Shown in pieces: positions 7,207 through 15,835 of a DNA stretch of 64,000 nucleotides. The notes beneath the pieces are model-generated. The model searched no databases. It was not told the origin of the DNA and worked only from the letters and a program-made list of their open reading frames with translations. A program made the translations under genes and the position numbers. This DNA comes from Fodinibacter sp963763015 (GTDB lineage Bacteria > Actinomycetota > Actinomycetes > Actinomycetales > Dermatophilaceae). The number at the start of each line of letters is the position of its first letter. Positions within the stretch are counted from its first letter, which is position 1. Where the stretch lies: NCBI GenBank assembly GCA_963763015.1, contig CAVXML010000009.1, positions 62,001 through 126,000 on the forward strand, written 5' to 3'.

Positions 7207-8856
7207 ATGACGACGAGGACGGGCCTCGACGGGTGGGCGGCGGAGGAGCAGCCCCGGGTGCGCGGCGGGGGGCACAGCACGCCGGAGGAGGCTGGGGTGC
7301 CCCTGGTGCCGGGCTACGAGCTCGGTGAGCTGCTGGCACGGGGAGCGACGAGCGAGGTCTGGGCCGCGGCCGACCTCTCCGTGGGTCGCGGGGTCGTGGT
7401 CAAGGTGGTCCACGCCGCGTTGGGGGCGGTCGAGGCTGCTGCGCGTGAGGCCGCCGTGTCCGCGCATGTGGCATCCGCGCACGTCGTCGCCGTGGAGGCA
7501 TGCGTGCCGCTGGCGGACGGGCGGGTGGCGCTCGTGATGCCCCACGTTCGAGGTGGGTCGCTGGACGGTCTGGTCAGGGCACGCGGACACCTCGCCCCCG
7601 GGGAGGTCGTCACGGTGCTGGCCCCGGTCGCCTCGGCGATCGGGCGTCTGCACGAGCTCGGGGTCGTCCACGGGGACGTCTCACCGGGCAACGTGCTGCT
7701 CCACCTCGACGGCCGCCCGGTGCTGGGCGACCTCGGCCTGAGCCACGTCGTCGGTGAGGCGTCCCCGGGAGTGTGGGGGACCGACGGGTACGTCGCGCCG
7801 GAGGTGGTGCTCGGAGCGGACCCGACACCGGCGGCCGACGTCTACGGTCTCGGGGCACTGGGCTGGCTCTGCCTCACCGGCCGGGTCCCCGGGCCACCGG
7901 GGCTGCGCCCTGCCCTCGCCGACCTCTCCCGGGCGGGGGCGGCGGCTGCCTCGCTCGTCGACGTGCTCGAGGCGGCCGCGGCACCGGAACCGCAGGACCG
8001 GCCGACGGCTCACGAGCTCGCCTGGCAGCTCTTCGAGGCTGCGGAGCCCGTCGCTCTCGACCTCGTGAAGCACGATGACGAGGTGTCGGCGGTGACCTAT
8101 CGCCTGCGGGCGGGCGCGAGCGACCGGCCCGACTCCGACCCGCGCCAAGGGGGGAAGCTCCTCCGGCGGCTGCTCCCCGGGGAGCGCCGGCAGCGGCGGT
8201 GGCGGCACGCCGGCGGACCGGCAGCACTCAGGGTCCTCCGGCGGCGCACCGGGAGAACGGTGTTGGTCACTGCGGCCTCGGCGGCGGCAGTGGTGCTGCT
8301 CCTGGTCATCGGTGCGACGGTGGCATCGCCGGGCGGCCCGAATGGAGCGGCCGAGGCCGGCGGGCGCGATCGTCCCGGCCTCACCGGCCCGGCCGGGCAA
8401 CCGCGGACACCCACGACGACGACGCCGACGGCTCCGACGGCTCCCACGGACCTACGGATGGACCTCGGGGCGGCAACCCGGCATCCCGCCGCGCTCCTGG
8501 GCCAGCTCAGCGACCACCGGGCTTCGGCGTGGCGCGAGGGTGCCCCGGCACTGCTGTCCGGAGCCGACGCTCCGGACTCGGTGGCGGCCAACCGCGACGC
8601 CGCCGCAGTGTCGGAGATGGTTCGGGCAGGGGTCCGGTACACCGGGCTTCGGCACACCGTCTCCGAGGCCCAGCTCGTGACCGCCTCGGCTCGAGGGGCC
8701 GTGCTGACGGCGCGCATCGACACCGGTGCCTACGCGGTCACCGGGCCGTCGGGGGTCGACACCACCCGTCCCGCCCAGCAGGGTGAGAAGGTGCTCGTCG
8801 ACCTCGTCTGGACCGATGTCGGGTGGCGCATCAGCGACGTCCGGCCGACGCCGTGA
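7207..8856 (+). CDS. Membrane-anchored protein kinase-like protein, degenerate
   Basis: The 549 residues comprise a kinase-like domain (about 37-290), a basic linker, one membrane helix (about 355-378), a Pro/Thr-rich stretch and about 130 outside residues. Seen: a subdomain II lysine in VVVKVV (K66), HGDVSPGN (155-162) in place of HRDxKPxN, and DLG (175-177) in place of DFG. The arginine of HRD and the lysine of the catalytic loop are lost, and the glycine loop (RGATSEVW) lacks most glycines. It may be a weak or pseudo-kinase that signals by binding. The ATG at 7207 was chosen over an upstream in-frame ATG (7108) inside the neighbouring gene. It is divergent from the peptidase E-like gene. 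Confidence 0.8.
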   Translation: MTTRTGLDGWAAEEQPRVRGGGHSTPEEAGVPLVPGYELGELLARGATSEVWAAADLSVGRGVVVKVVHAALGAVEAAAREAAVSAHVASAHVVAVEACVPLADGRVALVMPHVRGGSLDGLVRARGHLAPGEVVTVLAPVASAIGRLHELGVVHGDVSPGNVLLHLDGRPVLGDLGLSHVVGEASPGVWGTDGYVAPEVVLGADPTPAADVYGLGALGWLCLTGRVPGPPGLRPALADLSRAGAAAASLVDVLEAAAAPEPQDRPTAHELAWQLFEAAEPVALDLVKHDDEVSAVTYRLRAGASDRPDSDPRQGGKLLRRLLPGERRQRRWRHAGGPAALRVLRRRTGRTVLVTAASAAAVVLLLVIGATVASPGGPNGAAEAGGRDRPGLTGPAGQPRTPTTTTPTAPTAPTDLRMDLGAATRHPAALLGQLSDHRASAWREGAPALLSGADAPDSVAANRDAAAVSEMVRAGVRYTGLRHTVSEAQLVTASARGAVLTARIDTGAYAVTGPSGVDTTRPAQQGEKVLVDLVWTDVGWRISDVRPTP

Positions 8857-8872
8857 TCGCCGAGAACATGGC

Positions 8873-9760
8873 TCAGGCGACCAGCCATTCGACCGCGGAC
8901 TGGAGATCCGGGTGCTGGTGCTGGTACCCCGAGTCGACGAGCACATCTCCGGTGACCCTCTTGCTGCTCAGGATCTCGCCGGCGAACTCGCCGACCACAA
9001 GGTGCACTCCGAAGCGGGGGGCCGGGAAGAACGCCGGTCGGTGCAGCACCTTTGCCAGCGCCGACACCAGCTCGCGCTGGGGGACGGGCTCGCGGCTGAC
9101 CAGGTTGACCGGGCCGGTGACGTCGGGGTGGTCCAGGAGGTGCATGATCGCTCCCACCTCGTCCGCGAGCGTGATCCAGGACCAGTACATCCGCCCCCCG
9201 CCCATGGGCCCGGCCATCCCCACCTTGGCAAGCGTCAGCAGCCGGGACATCGGGCCGTCCTCGGCCAGGATGATGCCGGAGCGGCAGAACGCGACCGACG
9301 CTCCCTCCTCCACCGCGGGCGCTGCGGCGGCCTCCCAGGCCATCACGACGTCGGTGAAGAACGTGGAGCCTGGGCCGCTCTTCTCGGTGAGCGGCTCGTC
9401 GCCCCGGTCCCCGTAGTAGCCGGTTGCGGACGCGCAGACGAGTCGCACAGGATGGTCGGCCTGCGCCACGGCCGTTGCGGCGGTGTGGGTCGAGTTCACC
9501 CTCGACGCCAGGATCTCCCTCTTGTACGCCGCTGTCCACCGCCGGTCGCCGGGGCCGGCGCTGGCGAGGTTGACGAGGGCGTCGACGCCGTCGAGGACCG
9601 ACGGGTCGAGGTGGCGGCGGGTGGGGTCCCAACGCACCTCGTCGGCCGCTCTCGGCGCACGACGAACGAGTCGGACGACCTCGTCGCCACGTTCGTGCAG
9701 ACCGCGGACGAGGGCAGTGCCGATGAGCCCGGAGGACCCGGTGACGGCGACGCGTGCCAT
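8873..9760 (-). CDS. TIGR01777 family epimerase-like SDR protein
   Basis: This 295-residue extended short-chain dehydrogenase opens with the NAD(P)-binding motif TGSSGLIG (TGxxGxxG), has ASATGYYGD carrying the active-site Tyr region, and ends with the DUF1731-type C-terminal domain. It is the TIGR01777/SDR39U1 group (Rv2216 in M. tuberculosis, from memory); the physiological reaction is unknown. It starts 22 bases after the sucB stop on the same strand, so lpdA-sucB-this gene probably form one transcript. Its 3' end converges with the kinase-like gene, 16 bases away. In mycobacteria the same gene sits between sucB and lipB. Confidence 0.9.
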   Translation of the reverse strand: MARVAVTGSSGLIGTALVRGLHERGDEVVRLVRRAPRAADEVRWDPTRRHLDPSVLDGVDALVNLASAGPGDRRWTAAYKREILASRVNSTHTAATAVAQADHPVRLVCASATGYYGDRGDEPLTEKSGPGSTFFTDVVMAWEAAAAPAVEEGASVAFCRSGIILAEDGPMSRLLTLAKVGMAGPMGGGRMYWSWITLADEVGAIMHLLDHPDVTGPVNLVSREPVPQRELVSALAKVLHRPAFFPAPRFGVHLVVGEFAGEILSSKRVTGDVLVDSGYQHQHPDLQSAVEWLVA

Positions 9761-9782
9761 GGCGGACTCTCGCGGACCTCGG

Positions 9783-11888
9783 TCAGAGACCGAGGTCCGC
9801 CTCGAAGGCGCCTTCCTCGAGTCGCTGCTTCATCGTGGACAGGAAGCGAGCGGCATCCGCTCCGTCGACGATCCGGTGGTCGTAGGACAGCGCGAGGTAG
9901 ACCATCGAGCGGATGGCGATCGTCTCGCCACCGTCCTCGGCCGTGACGACGACCGGGCGCTTGACGACCGCACCCGTGCCGAGGATGGCGACCTGCGGCT
10001 GGTTGATGATCGGGGTGTCGAAGAGCGCCCCCCGAGACCCGGTGTTCGTGATGGTGAACGTGCCACCGGCGAGGTCGTCGGGCATGATCCGGTTGCCGCG
10101 GGTGCGCTCCGCGACGTCGGCGATCCCGCGGGCGAGCCCGGCGATGTTGAGGTCGCCGGCGTTGCGGAGGACCGGCACGAGCAGGCCCTTCTCGGTGTCC
10201 ACCGCGATGCCGAGGTGCTCGGCGCCGTGGTAGGTCACCTCTTCGCCTTCGATGCTGGCGTTGACCGTCGGGTGGGTCTTGAGGGCCTCGACGGCGGCGA
10301 GCGAGAAGAAGGGCAGGAAGCTGAGCCGGGTCCCCTCGCGCTGGGCGAAGTCGGCCTTCGCGCGGTCCCGGAGCCTGGAGATGCGGGTGACGTCGACCTC
10401 GACCACGGTCGTGAGCTGGGCCGAGACCTGAAGGGACTCGACCATCCGGCGGGCGATGGTCCGGCGGAGGCGCGACATCTTCTCGGTGGTGCCGCGCTTG
10501 GCGCTGTCCCCCGGCTTCGCGGTGGTCGCCGATGCCGCCCGGGTGGCGGCCGGCTCCGACCCGGCCGGCGCCGAGGCGGCCGGCTCCGGGGTGGCTGCCT
10601 TGGCCGCTTCGGCGGCGTCGAGGACGTCCTGCTTGCGGATCCGGCCACCGATGCCGGTCCCCGTGAGGGTCGCGAGGTCGATGCCGTTGTCGGCCGCCAG
10701 CTTGCGGACGAGCGGGGTCACGTAGGCCGCGGCATCCCGGTCGGAGGGCTCGCCGCCCGACCCGGCCGCGCCCGCCGTGGTGGTCTCCACCGGCGCTGAC
10801 GGCGTGCGGTCCGCCGTGGCGGCGGCGTTGTCGGGGACGGCCTGGGCCGGGGACTCGACGGAGGCTCCGGCGGTCTGCTGCGGCGAACCTCCCGCTGCCT
10901 CTTCCTGCTGCGGCGCGGCCGAGGTCACCTGGGCGGCGGGCGACTCCTGCTGGGTCTCCGGGGTCGCGCGCTGCTCCTGCGGTGGCGCCGGCTCGACGGG
11001 GGTCTCCTGCGCAGGAGGAGCTTGGGCGGGCGGTGCCTCCTGCGTGGGCTCCTGCTGGGTGGTCGCCTGTTGGGTGGGCGCAGTCGCCTGCCCCTCACCC
11101 TGAGCACCACCGCCACGGCTGGCACCGCCGACGATCGCCAGCTCGGCACCGACGGGGACGGTCGCGTCCTCCTGGACGAGGATCGTCGTGAGGGTCCCCG
11201 CCACCGGGGAGGGGATCTCGGTGTCCACCTTGTCGGTGGACACCTCGAGCAGGGGCTCGTCGACGGCGACCTCGTCGCCCTCCTGCTTCAGCCAGCGCGT
11301 GACGGTCCCCTCCGTGACGGACTCGCCGAGCGCCGGCATCCTCACGGTGGTCCCCTCGCCGGAGCCGGACCCGCTGGTCGTGTCCGCGCTGTCGCCCCCG
11401 CCGGCCGGGGTGCCGGGCGCCGGCTCCTCCGGTGCGGAGTCCTGGGCGGGCATCGGGGCCCCTCCGGACGGTTGGGTGGCCTGCGGCTCCCGGTCGGCCA
11501 CCTGAGGCTCGGCCGGGGCCTGACCCCCCTCGTCGCCCGCGTGGGCCACCGCGTCACCGTCGGCGGGGTCGGTCACCGCGTCGTCGGGTCCGGACTGGTC
11601 TGCCGACCCGGCGGCCGGCTGTTCGCCACCGGCCGGTGCCTCCCCGCTCGCGCCCTCGCCGACGACGGCGAGGTCGGCGCCCACGGGGACGGTGTCGTCC
11701 TCCTGCACGAGGATCTCCTGCAGCGTGCCGGCCACGGGGGACGGGATCTCGGTGTCCACCTTGTCGGTGGACACCTCGAGGAGCGGCTCGTCGACCTCGA
11801 CGCTGTCGCCGACGCTCTTCAGCCACCGCGTCACGGTTCCTTCGGTGACGGACTCGCCCAGCGCAGGCATCTTCACGCGTTCTGACAT
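9783..11888 (-). CDS. sucB: 2-oxoglutarate dehydrogenase E2 (dihydrolipoamide succinyltransferase)
   Basis: This is the E2 core of a 2-oxo acid dehydrogenase complex, 701 residues. It has two lipoyl domains with the lipoylated lysine in STDKVDTEIPS at K43 and K220, separated by long Ala/Pro/Gln-rich linkers. An E3-binding domain follows (about 385-425, containing TPLVRKLAADNGIDL), then the acyltransferase domain with YDHRIVDGAD near the C-terminus (His671, Asp675). The lipoyl regions share a 38-bp exact DNA repeat. An ATG start with GAAGGAG ahead and a TAGAGT box at 11925-11930, overlapping the lpdA stop, allow independent expression as well as read-through from lpdA. In actinobacteria this E2 usually serves pyruvate and, partly, 2-oxoglutarate dehydrogenase. 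Confidence 0.95.
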   Translation of the reverse strand: MSERVKMPALGESVTEGTVTRWLKSVGDSVEVDEPLLEVSTDKVDTEIPSPVAGTLQEILVQEDDTVPVGADLAVVGEGASGEAPAGGEQPAAGSADQSGPDDAVTDPADGDAVAHAGDEGGQAPAEPQVADREPQATQPSGGAPMPAQDSAPEEPAPGTPAGGGDSADTTSGSGSGEGTTVRMPALGESVTEGTVTRWLKQEGDEVAVDEPLLEVSTDKVDTEIPSPVAGTLTTILVQEDATVPVGAELAIVGGASRGGGAQGEGQATAPTQQATTQQEPTQEAPPAQAPPAQETPVEPAPPQEQRATPETQQESPAAQVTSAAPQQEEAAGGSPQQTAGASVESPAQAVPDNAAATADRTPSAPVETTTAGAAGSGGEPSDRDAAAYVTPLVRKLAADNGIDLATLTGTGIGGRIRKQDVLDAAEAAKAATPEPAASAPAGSEPAATRAASATTAKPGDSAKRGTTEKMSRLRRTIARRMVESLQVSAQLTTVVEVDVTRISRLRDRAKADFAQREGTRLSFLPFFSLAAVEALKTHPTVNASIEGEEVTYHGAEHLGIAVDTEKGLLVPVLRNAGDLNIAGLARGIADVAERTRGNRIMPDDLAGGTFTITNTGSRGALFDTPIINQPQVAILGTGAVVKRPVVVTAEDGGETIAIRSMVYLALSYDHRIVDGADAARFLSTMKQRLEEGAFEADLGL
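11212..11249. repeat. Direct repeat copy 1 within sucB (lipoyl domain 2)
   Basis: 38 bases identical to 11743-11780. Both encode the lipoyl-lysine region of a lipoyl domain, and the rest of the domains differ at synonymous sites. This suggests recent duplication or gene conversion. Confidence 0.85.
11743..11780. repeat. Direct repeat copy 2 within sucB (lipoyl domain 1)
   Basis: Exact 38-base match to 11212-11249, offset by 531 bases (177 codons), in frame. Recombination between copies would delete one lipoyl domain without a frameshift. Confidence 0.85.
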
Positions 11889-11924
11889 CAGGACAGCTCT
11901 CCTTCGTGGCCGGTGGCGCTAGTC

Positions 11925-11930
11925 ACTCTA
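11925..11930 (-). promoter_or_regulatory. Possible -10 box for sucB
   Basis: TAGAGT on the minus strand, overlapping the lpdA stop and about 36 bases before the sucB ATG. Unlike most genes here this one would have a leader, and a GAAGGAG ribosome site is present to match. Confidence 0.35.
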
Positions 11931-13310
11931 GTTGTGTGCGTGGAGCGGTTTCCCGGCGAGCGCCAGGTGGGCTTCGCCCAACGCCTCGTTCTGCGTGGGG
12001 TGCGCGTGGACGAGGGCCGCGACGTCCTCGGCGTGGGCTTCCCACCCCACGATGAGCTGGGCCTCGCCGACCTGTTCGCCGATCCGGGAGCCGACCATGT
12101 GGACGCCCAGGACCGGCCCGTCCTTGACGCGCACCAGCTTCACGAAGCCCGCCGTCCTGAGGATCTGCGACTTGCCGTTGCCGCCCAAGGGGTACTCGTA
12201 CGCCTCGATCTCGTCGCCGTGCTCGGCGCGGGCCTGCTCCTCGGTGAGCCCGACCGACGCCACCTCCGGGTCGCTGTACGTGACCCTCGGGATGGTGGAC
12301 TCCACGACGGGGGCGGGTCCGAGGCCGGCGATGTCCTCGGCGACGAAGATCCCCTGGGCGAACCCGCGGTGCGCGAGCTGGAGGCCGGGCACGATGTCGC
12401 CGACGGCATACACCGTGTCGACCGAGGTGCGGCACCGCTCGTCGGTGACGACGAAGCCGCGCTCCAGGGCAACGCCGGCCTCGGAATAGCCGAGCCCCTC
12501 GGTGACCGGTCCACGACCGACGGCCACGAGGAGGACGTCTGCGACGAGCTCGTCACCGCCCTCGAGCCGTATCCGAACGCCGTCCCCGTCGTCGGTCGCG
12601 GAGGCGAGGGGTGTGCCCGTGCGGACCGTGATACCGCGCCTGCGGAACGCGCGCTCCAGGGCGCTGCTGCACGCGGGGTCCTCCGTGGCCACCAGCCGGG
12701 GGAGGGCCTCGATGATCGTCACCTCAGCGCCGAACGAGCGCATCACCGAGGCGAACTCGACGCCGATGACTCCTCCGCCGAGCACGGCGACCCTGTCCGG
12801 CACGTGGTCCAGGGCCAGCGCCTGGTCACTGGTCATCACGCGCCCGGCGATGTCCAACCCCGGCAGGGTGCGTGCGAAGGACCCGGTCGCGAGCACCACG
12901 TGCCGGCCGACGAGGCGTCGGTCGCCCACGACGACCGTGCTCGGCCCCGCAAGTCGTCCTTCCCCCTGGACGTAGTCGATGTCACGGGACCGCACCAGCC
13001 CCTGGAGGCCCTTGTGCAACCGGTCGACCACGCCCTCTCGGTAAGCGGTGACGCGCGGCATGTCGATGCCGGCCAGCGTCGCCAGGACGCCGAACTGCTC
13101 GGCGTCGCGGGCGGCATCCGCGACCTCGGCGGCGTGGAGCAGGGCCTTGGTGGGGATGCATCCGCGGTGCAGGCAGGTCCCGCCCAGGAGGTCCTTCTCG
13201 ACGAGCGCGACGCTCAGGCCGAGCTGGGCGGCGCGTAGGGCACAGGCGTAGCCGCCGCTCCCCCCGCCGAGGACGACGACGTCATGGCTGGTCTCGGCGG
13301 TGGCCGGCAT
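11928..13310 (-). CDS. lpdA: Dihydrolipoyl dehydrogenase (E3)
   Basis: This FAD enzyme reoxidises dihydrolipoamide for 2-oxo acid dehydrogenases and glycine cleavage. It has the FAD motif VVVLGGGSGGYACA (residues 11-24), the redox disulfide GGTCLHRGC (C46, C51), a second nucleotide-binding motif VAVLGGGVIGVEFA, the FAD-binding VYAVGDI, and the C-terminal HAHPTQNE holding the catalytic His and Glu. The start is ATG 13310 (460 residues), preceded by AAGGGAG; an upstream in-frame extension to 13496 has no family support. sucB follows 39 bases downstream. All key residues are intact. Confidence 0.96.
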   Translation of the reverse strand: MPATAETSHDVVVLGGGSGGYACALRAAQLGLSVALVEKDLLGGTCLHRGCIPTKALLHAAEVADAARDAEQFGVLATLAGIDMPRVTAYREGVVDRLHKGLQGLVRSRDIDYVQGEGRLAGPSTVVVGDRRLVGRHVVLATGSFARTLPGLDIAGRVMTSDQALALDHVPDRVAVLGGGVIGVEFASVMRSFGAEVTIIEALPRLVATEDPACSSALERAFRRRGITVRTGTPLASATDDGDGVRIRLEGGDELVADVLLVAVGRGPVTEGLGYSEAGVALERGFVVTDERCRTSVDTVYAVGDIVPGLQLAHRGFAQGIFVAEDIAGLGPAPVVESTIPRVTYSDPEVASVGLTEEQARAEHGDEIEAYEYPLGGNGKSQILRTAGFVKLVRVKDGPVLGVHMVGSRIGEQVGEAQLIVGWEAHAEDVAALVHAHPTQNEALGEAHLALAGKPLHAHN

Positions 13311-13456
13311 CCGTTGCAGCTCCCTTGCTGTGGCGACGGTGGGCGCCGGCGACGTGGCTGTGCCGTCCGAGCGCTGGCACGCATCCTTGCATCCCGGCCG
13401 CTCCCTGCACACGCCCGCCATCGGCGGTGGTCGCGGGGGCCCGGAGGTGGACGCCT

Positions 13457-13462
13457 TATCGT
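13457..13462 (+). promoter_or_regulatory. -10 box of the small gene at 13469
   Basis: TATCGT followed by 6 bases and ATG. It sits in the 158-base divergent gap opposite lpdA. Confidence 0.45.
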
Positions 13463-13468
13463 GTGCGC

Positions 13469-13792
13469 ATGGCGTGGTGGAGACGCGGCCGGTCACGGCG
13501 GGCGCCGCAGGGCGGATCGGACCTGTCCGGCGCTCGGGCGCACCTCGAGCACTTCGCCAGGTCTCGCCGCGGCGTGGAGGCCTACGTCGAGCCGGCCACG
13601 AACGTCACTGCGACGACGGTGGTGCTCATCGCCCACGACGGGGAGTGGACGCGGCGGGCACTGCCCTCCCGCCCGGTGGCCTTCGACGTGGCGCGCTCCC
13701 TGGACATCCCGGTGTACGACGTGAACCTCACCGGCTATCCCCGCCGCATGCGGGAGTGGACCTCGCGGCAGCGCCGGCCCAAGCACCGCTGA
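13469..13792 (+). CDS. Conserved small protein next to lpdA
   Basis: A 107-residue basic protein. It contains VVLIAHDGEWTRR and a later IPVYDVNLTGYP segment that I associate with a conserved actinobacterial family sometimes labelled oxidoreductase; no cofactor motif is visible, so that label is unsupported. The start at 13469 rests on the TATCGT box 6 bases upstream. It is divergent from lpdA, a pairing I recall in related genomes. Function unknown. Confidence 0.7.
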   Translation: MAWWRRGRSRRAPQGGSDLSGARAHLEHFARSRRGVEAYVEPATNVTATTVVLIAHDGEWTRRALPSRPVAFDVARSLDIPVYDVNLTGYPRRMREWTSRQRRPKHR

Positions 13793-13936
13793 GCCGGGCG
13801 GACGGCATCCGGCGGGTGAGAACGCCGGATGCCGCCGTCACACCCGAGGCCGACCCGTCGCCCACAACGCGGTGGAGCCGTTGCCCTTGGGCGTGCGAGG
13901 GTGGTGCTGACCCGCCGCCCGACGGAAGGACCCCGA

Positions 13937-14131
13937 ATGTCAGCCCGAAAGAAGCCCAGGCCCGCTGTCGACGACGAGGTGAAGGCCAAGTACCGCGCCG
14001 CGCTGGACGCGAAGAAGTCGCACGGCGGCAAGGACGTCTCCGACCACTCCGAGCACGCGAAGGTCGACCACGCACACGGCCCCGAGGCCAGCGCCACCCA
14101 GCAGATGTTCCGCCGCAAGGCCGGCGGCTGA
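13937..14131 (+). CDS. DUF5302 family small protein
   Basis: A 64-residue, highly charged protein with the family pattern: a VKAKYRAALDAKK helix, a His/Asp-rich middle, an AHGPEAS segment and a final FRRKAGG. It matches DUF5302, which is widespread in actinobacteria and has no known function. ATG 13937 has a strong GGAAGGA ribosome site 8 bases upstream, which excludes a longer start at 13829. A long palindrome follows 6 bases after the stop. The gene is probably monocistronic. Confidence 0.85.
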   Translation: MSARKKPRPAVDDEVKAKYRAALDAKKSHGGKDVSDHSEHAKVDHAHGPEASATQQMFRRKAGG

Positions 14132-14136
14132 CCCCG

Positions 14137-14221
14137 ACCTCCCCGACTTCGTCTGTCAGACAGTCGGTGACACGCCGCAGAGACGGCGTGTCACCGCCGT
14201 CTGACAGACGAAGTCGGGGAG
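14137..14221. repeat. Dispersed palindrome, copy A (convergent gene ends)
   Basis: Outer arms 14137-14160 and 14198-14221 are a perfect 24-bp inverted repeat, and an inner 12-bp stem (14165-14176 with 14183-14194) surrounds a 6-base loop. The ends share CCCGACTTCGTCTG / CAGACGAAGTCGGG with copies at 20441 and 53705, and the inner right arm shares CGGCGTGTC. It lies between the 3' ends of the DUF5302 gene and pepA, so it could act as a two-way terminator as well as a REP-like repeat. Confidence 0.9.
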
Positions 14222-14251
14222 GAGGGGAGGGTTGCAGGGCTGGCGAGGGCG

Positions 14252-15779
14252 TCAGGTCGCCGAGGACTCCACGAGCGCCAGGAGCGTCCCGACGCCGAAG
14301 CCCGTGCCGCCCTTGGGGGTGTGGCCCTTGGGTCCCTTGGCGTTGAACGCCGGACCGGCCATGTCCACATGGGCCCAGGGGATCCCCTCGCCCACGAACT
14401 CCTTGAGGAACAGCCCGGCCGTGAGCATCCCCGCGTCGCGGTCACCCTTGTGGGCGATGTCGGCCGTGGGGGTGTCGAGCTTCGCGCGCAGCTCGACGGG
14501 CAGCGGCATCGGCCAGGCACCCTCGCCCGCCGAGCCCGCCGCCTCGACCACGCGAGTGCGGAAGTCGTCGTCGTTCGCCATGACCGCCGAGATGTCCGGC
14601 CCGAGGGCGACGACCTGCGCCCCGGTGAGCGTGGCGATGTCCACGATCCAGTCCGGGTTCTTCTCGCTGGCGAGACACAAGCCCGTCACCGAGCACCATC
14701 CTCCCCTCGGCGTCGGTGTCGAGGATCTCGACGCTCGTGCCGTTGCGCATGACGACGACGTCGCTGGGTCGCTGCGCGGTGCCGCTCGGCATGTTCTCGG
14801 CCAGGCACAGGTAGCCCGTCACGGCGACCGGGACCTCGAGCTCGGCGGCGGCGAGCACGGTCGCCGCCACCGCCGCAGCGCCGGCCATGTCGCACTTCAT
14901 CGTCACCATGCCGGCCGAGGGCTTGATGTTGAGCCCACCGGAGTCGAAGGTGATGCCCTTGCCCACCAAGGCGACCGACGCCTTGGCAGCAGGAGGTTTC
15001 CACGACATCGTGACGATGCGGGGAGGGTTCGTCGAGCCCTGTCCCACCCCGCTGATACCGCCGAATCCGCCCTTGACCAAGGCCTTCTCGTCGAGCACCG
15101 AGACCGTCACCCGGGCATCCGAGGCCGTCACGCGCTTCTTGACGTTGTCGGCGAAGGACTGCGGCTGGAGATGGTTCGGCGGGGTGTTGACGAGGTCGCG
15201 CGCCCAGTCCCGCGCCCGCCCGAGCACCGCTGCCCTGGCCACGGCCTCCCGAGCGGCCTTCCCCTGGCCGGCGCCGGAGACGACGAGCACCCGGGGGCCG
15301 GAGCCGGTGCGCTGCGACCGCGAGGCCGACCCGCGGCGGGCCCCCAGAGGCGCCGCCTTGTCGTACACGTAGCACCCGGCATAGGCCCCGTCGGCGACGG
15401 CGGCGACCGACTGCAGGTCGGGGGTGGGGAGTGCGACACCCACCGTCTTCTTGCCGCACACCGTGCGCAGGGCCGCGCCCGCTGCCGCCCGCAGGGCGGC
15501 GTGAGGGTATGCCGGCCGGCGGCTGGTGCCGTCGCCGAGCCCTGTCAGCACGACCGACGTGGCGGTGACGCCCGGCACGGCGACGACGCGCACCACCTCG
15601 TCCTCCTTACCGGTGGCCTCGACGTCGGAGAGCACGGCCTGGAGGTGGACGGCCGCCTTGCGCGGCAGCCCGTGGCCGACCGCGAGGTCCGCACCGTCCG
15701 GTGTGCGGACCGAGCCGATGACGAGGGCGTCGACGGGAAGCTCGGCGGGGGTTCGCGTGGTGAGTGACAGGGAAGTCAT
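14252..15779 (-). pseudogene. pepA: Leucyl aminopeptidase, frameshifted (or sequence error)
   Basis: PepA (family M17) removes N-terminal residues using two metals. The first part (15779 down to about 14680) encodes the N-terminal domain and most active-site residues: GKGITFDSGG (metal-binding Lys and Asp), MKCDMAGAAAV and DTDAEGR. The frame then breaks. The remaining catalytic domain (CLASEKNPDWIVDIATLTGA to the end at 14252) continues in another frame. One extra base near 14679-14680 (TT where one T is expected on the coding strand) explains it. Both halves are otherwise well conserved, so the break is either very recent or a sequencing error. ATG 15779 has TAGGGT 6 bases upstream. Rv2213 (pepB) is the likely orthologue. 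Confidence 0.88.
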
Positions 15780-15785
15780 GGGCGC

Positions 15786-15791
15786 ACCCTA
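15786..15791 (-). promoter_or_regulatory. -10 box of pepA (leaderless type)
   Basis: TAGGGT lies 6 bases before the pepA ATG, in the 56-base divergent gap with gcvT. Confidence 0.5.
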
Positions 15792-15822
15792 TCGACCCCA
15801 TGGAGGCGTCCCCGGCAGGCGG

Positions 15823-15828
15823 TAACGT
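15823..15828 (+). promoter_or_regulatory. -10 box of gcvT (leaderless type)
   Basis: TAACGT lies 7 bases before the ATG at 15836 and supports that start over the ATG at 15764, which would overlap pepA. Confidence 0.5.
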
Positions 15829-15835
15829 GCCGACC

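Noticed and set aside
14137..14221. tRNA or structured RNA gene
   Set aside because: The fold is one long hairpin, not a cloverleaf, and its ends recur elsewhere, so a repeat or terminator fits better.
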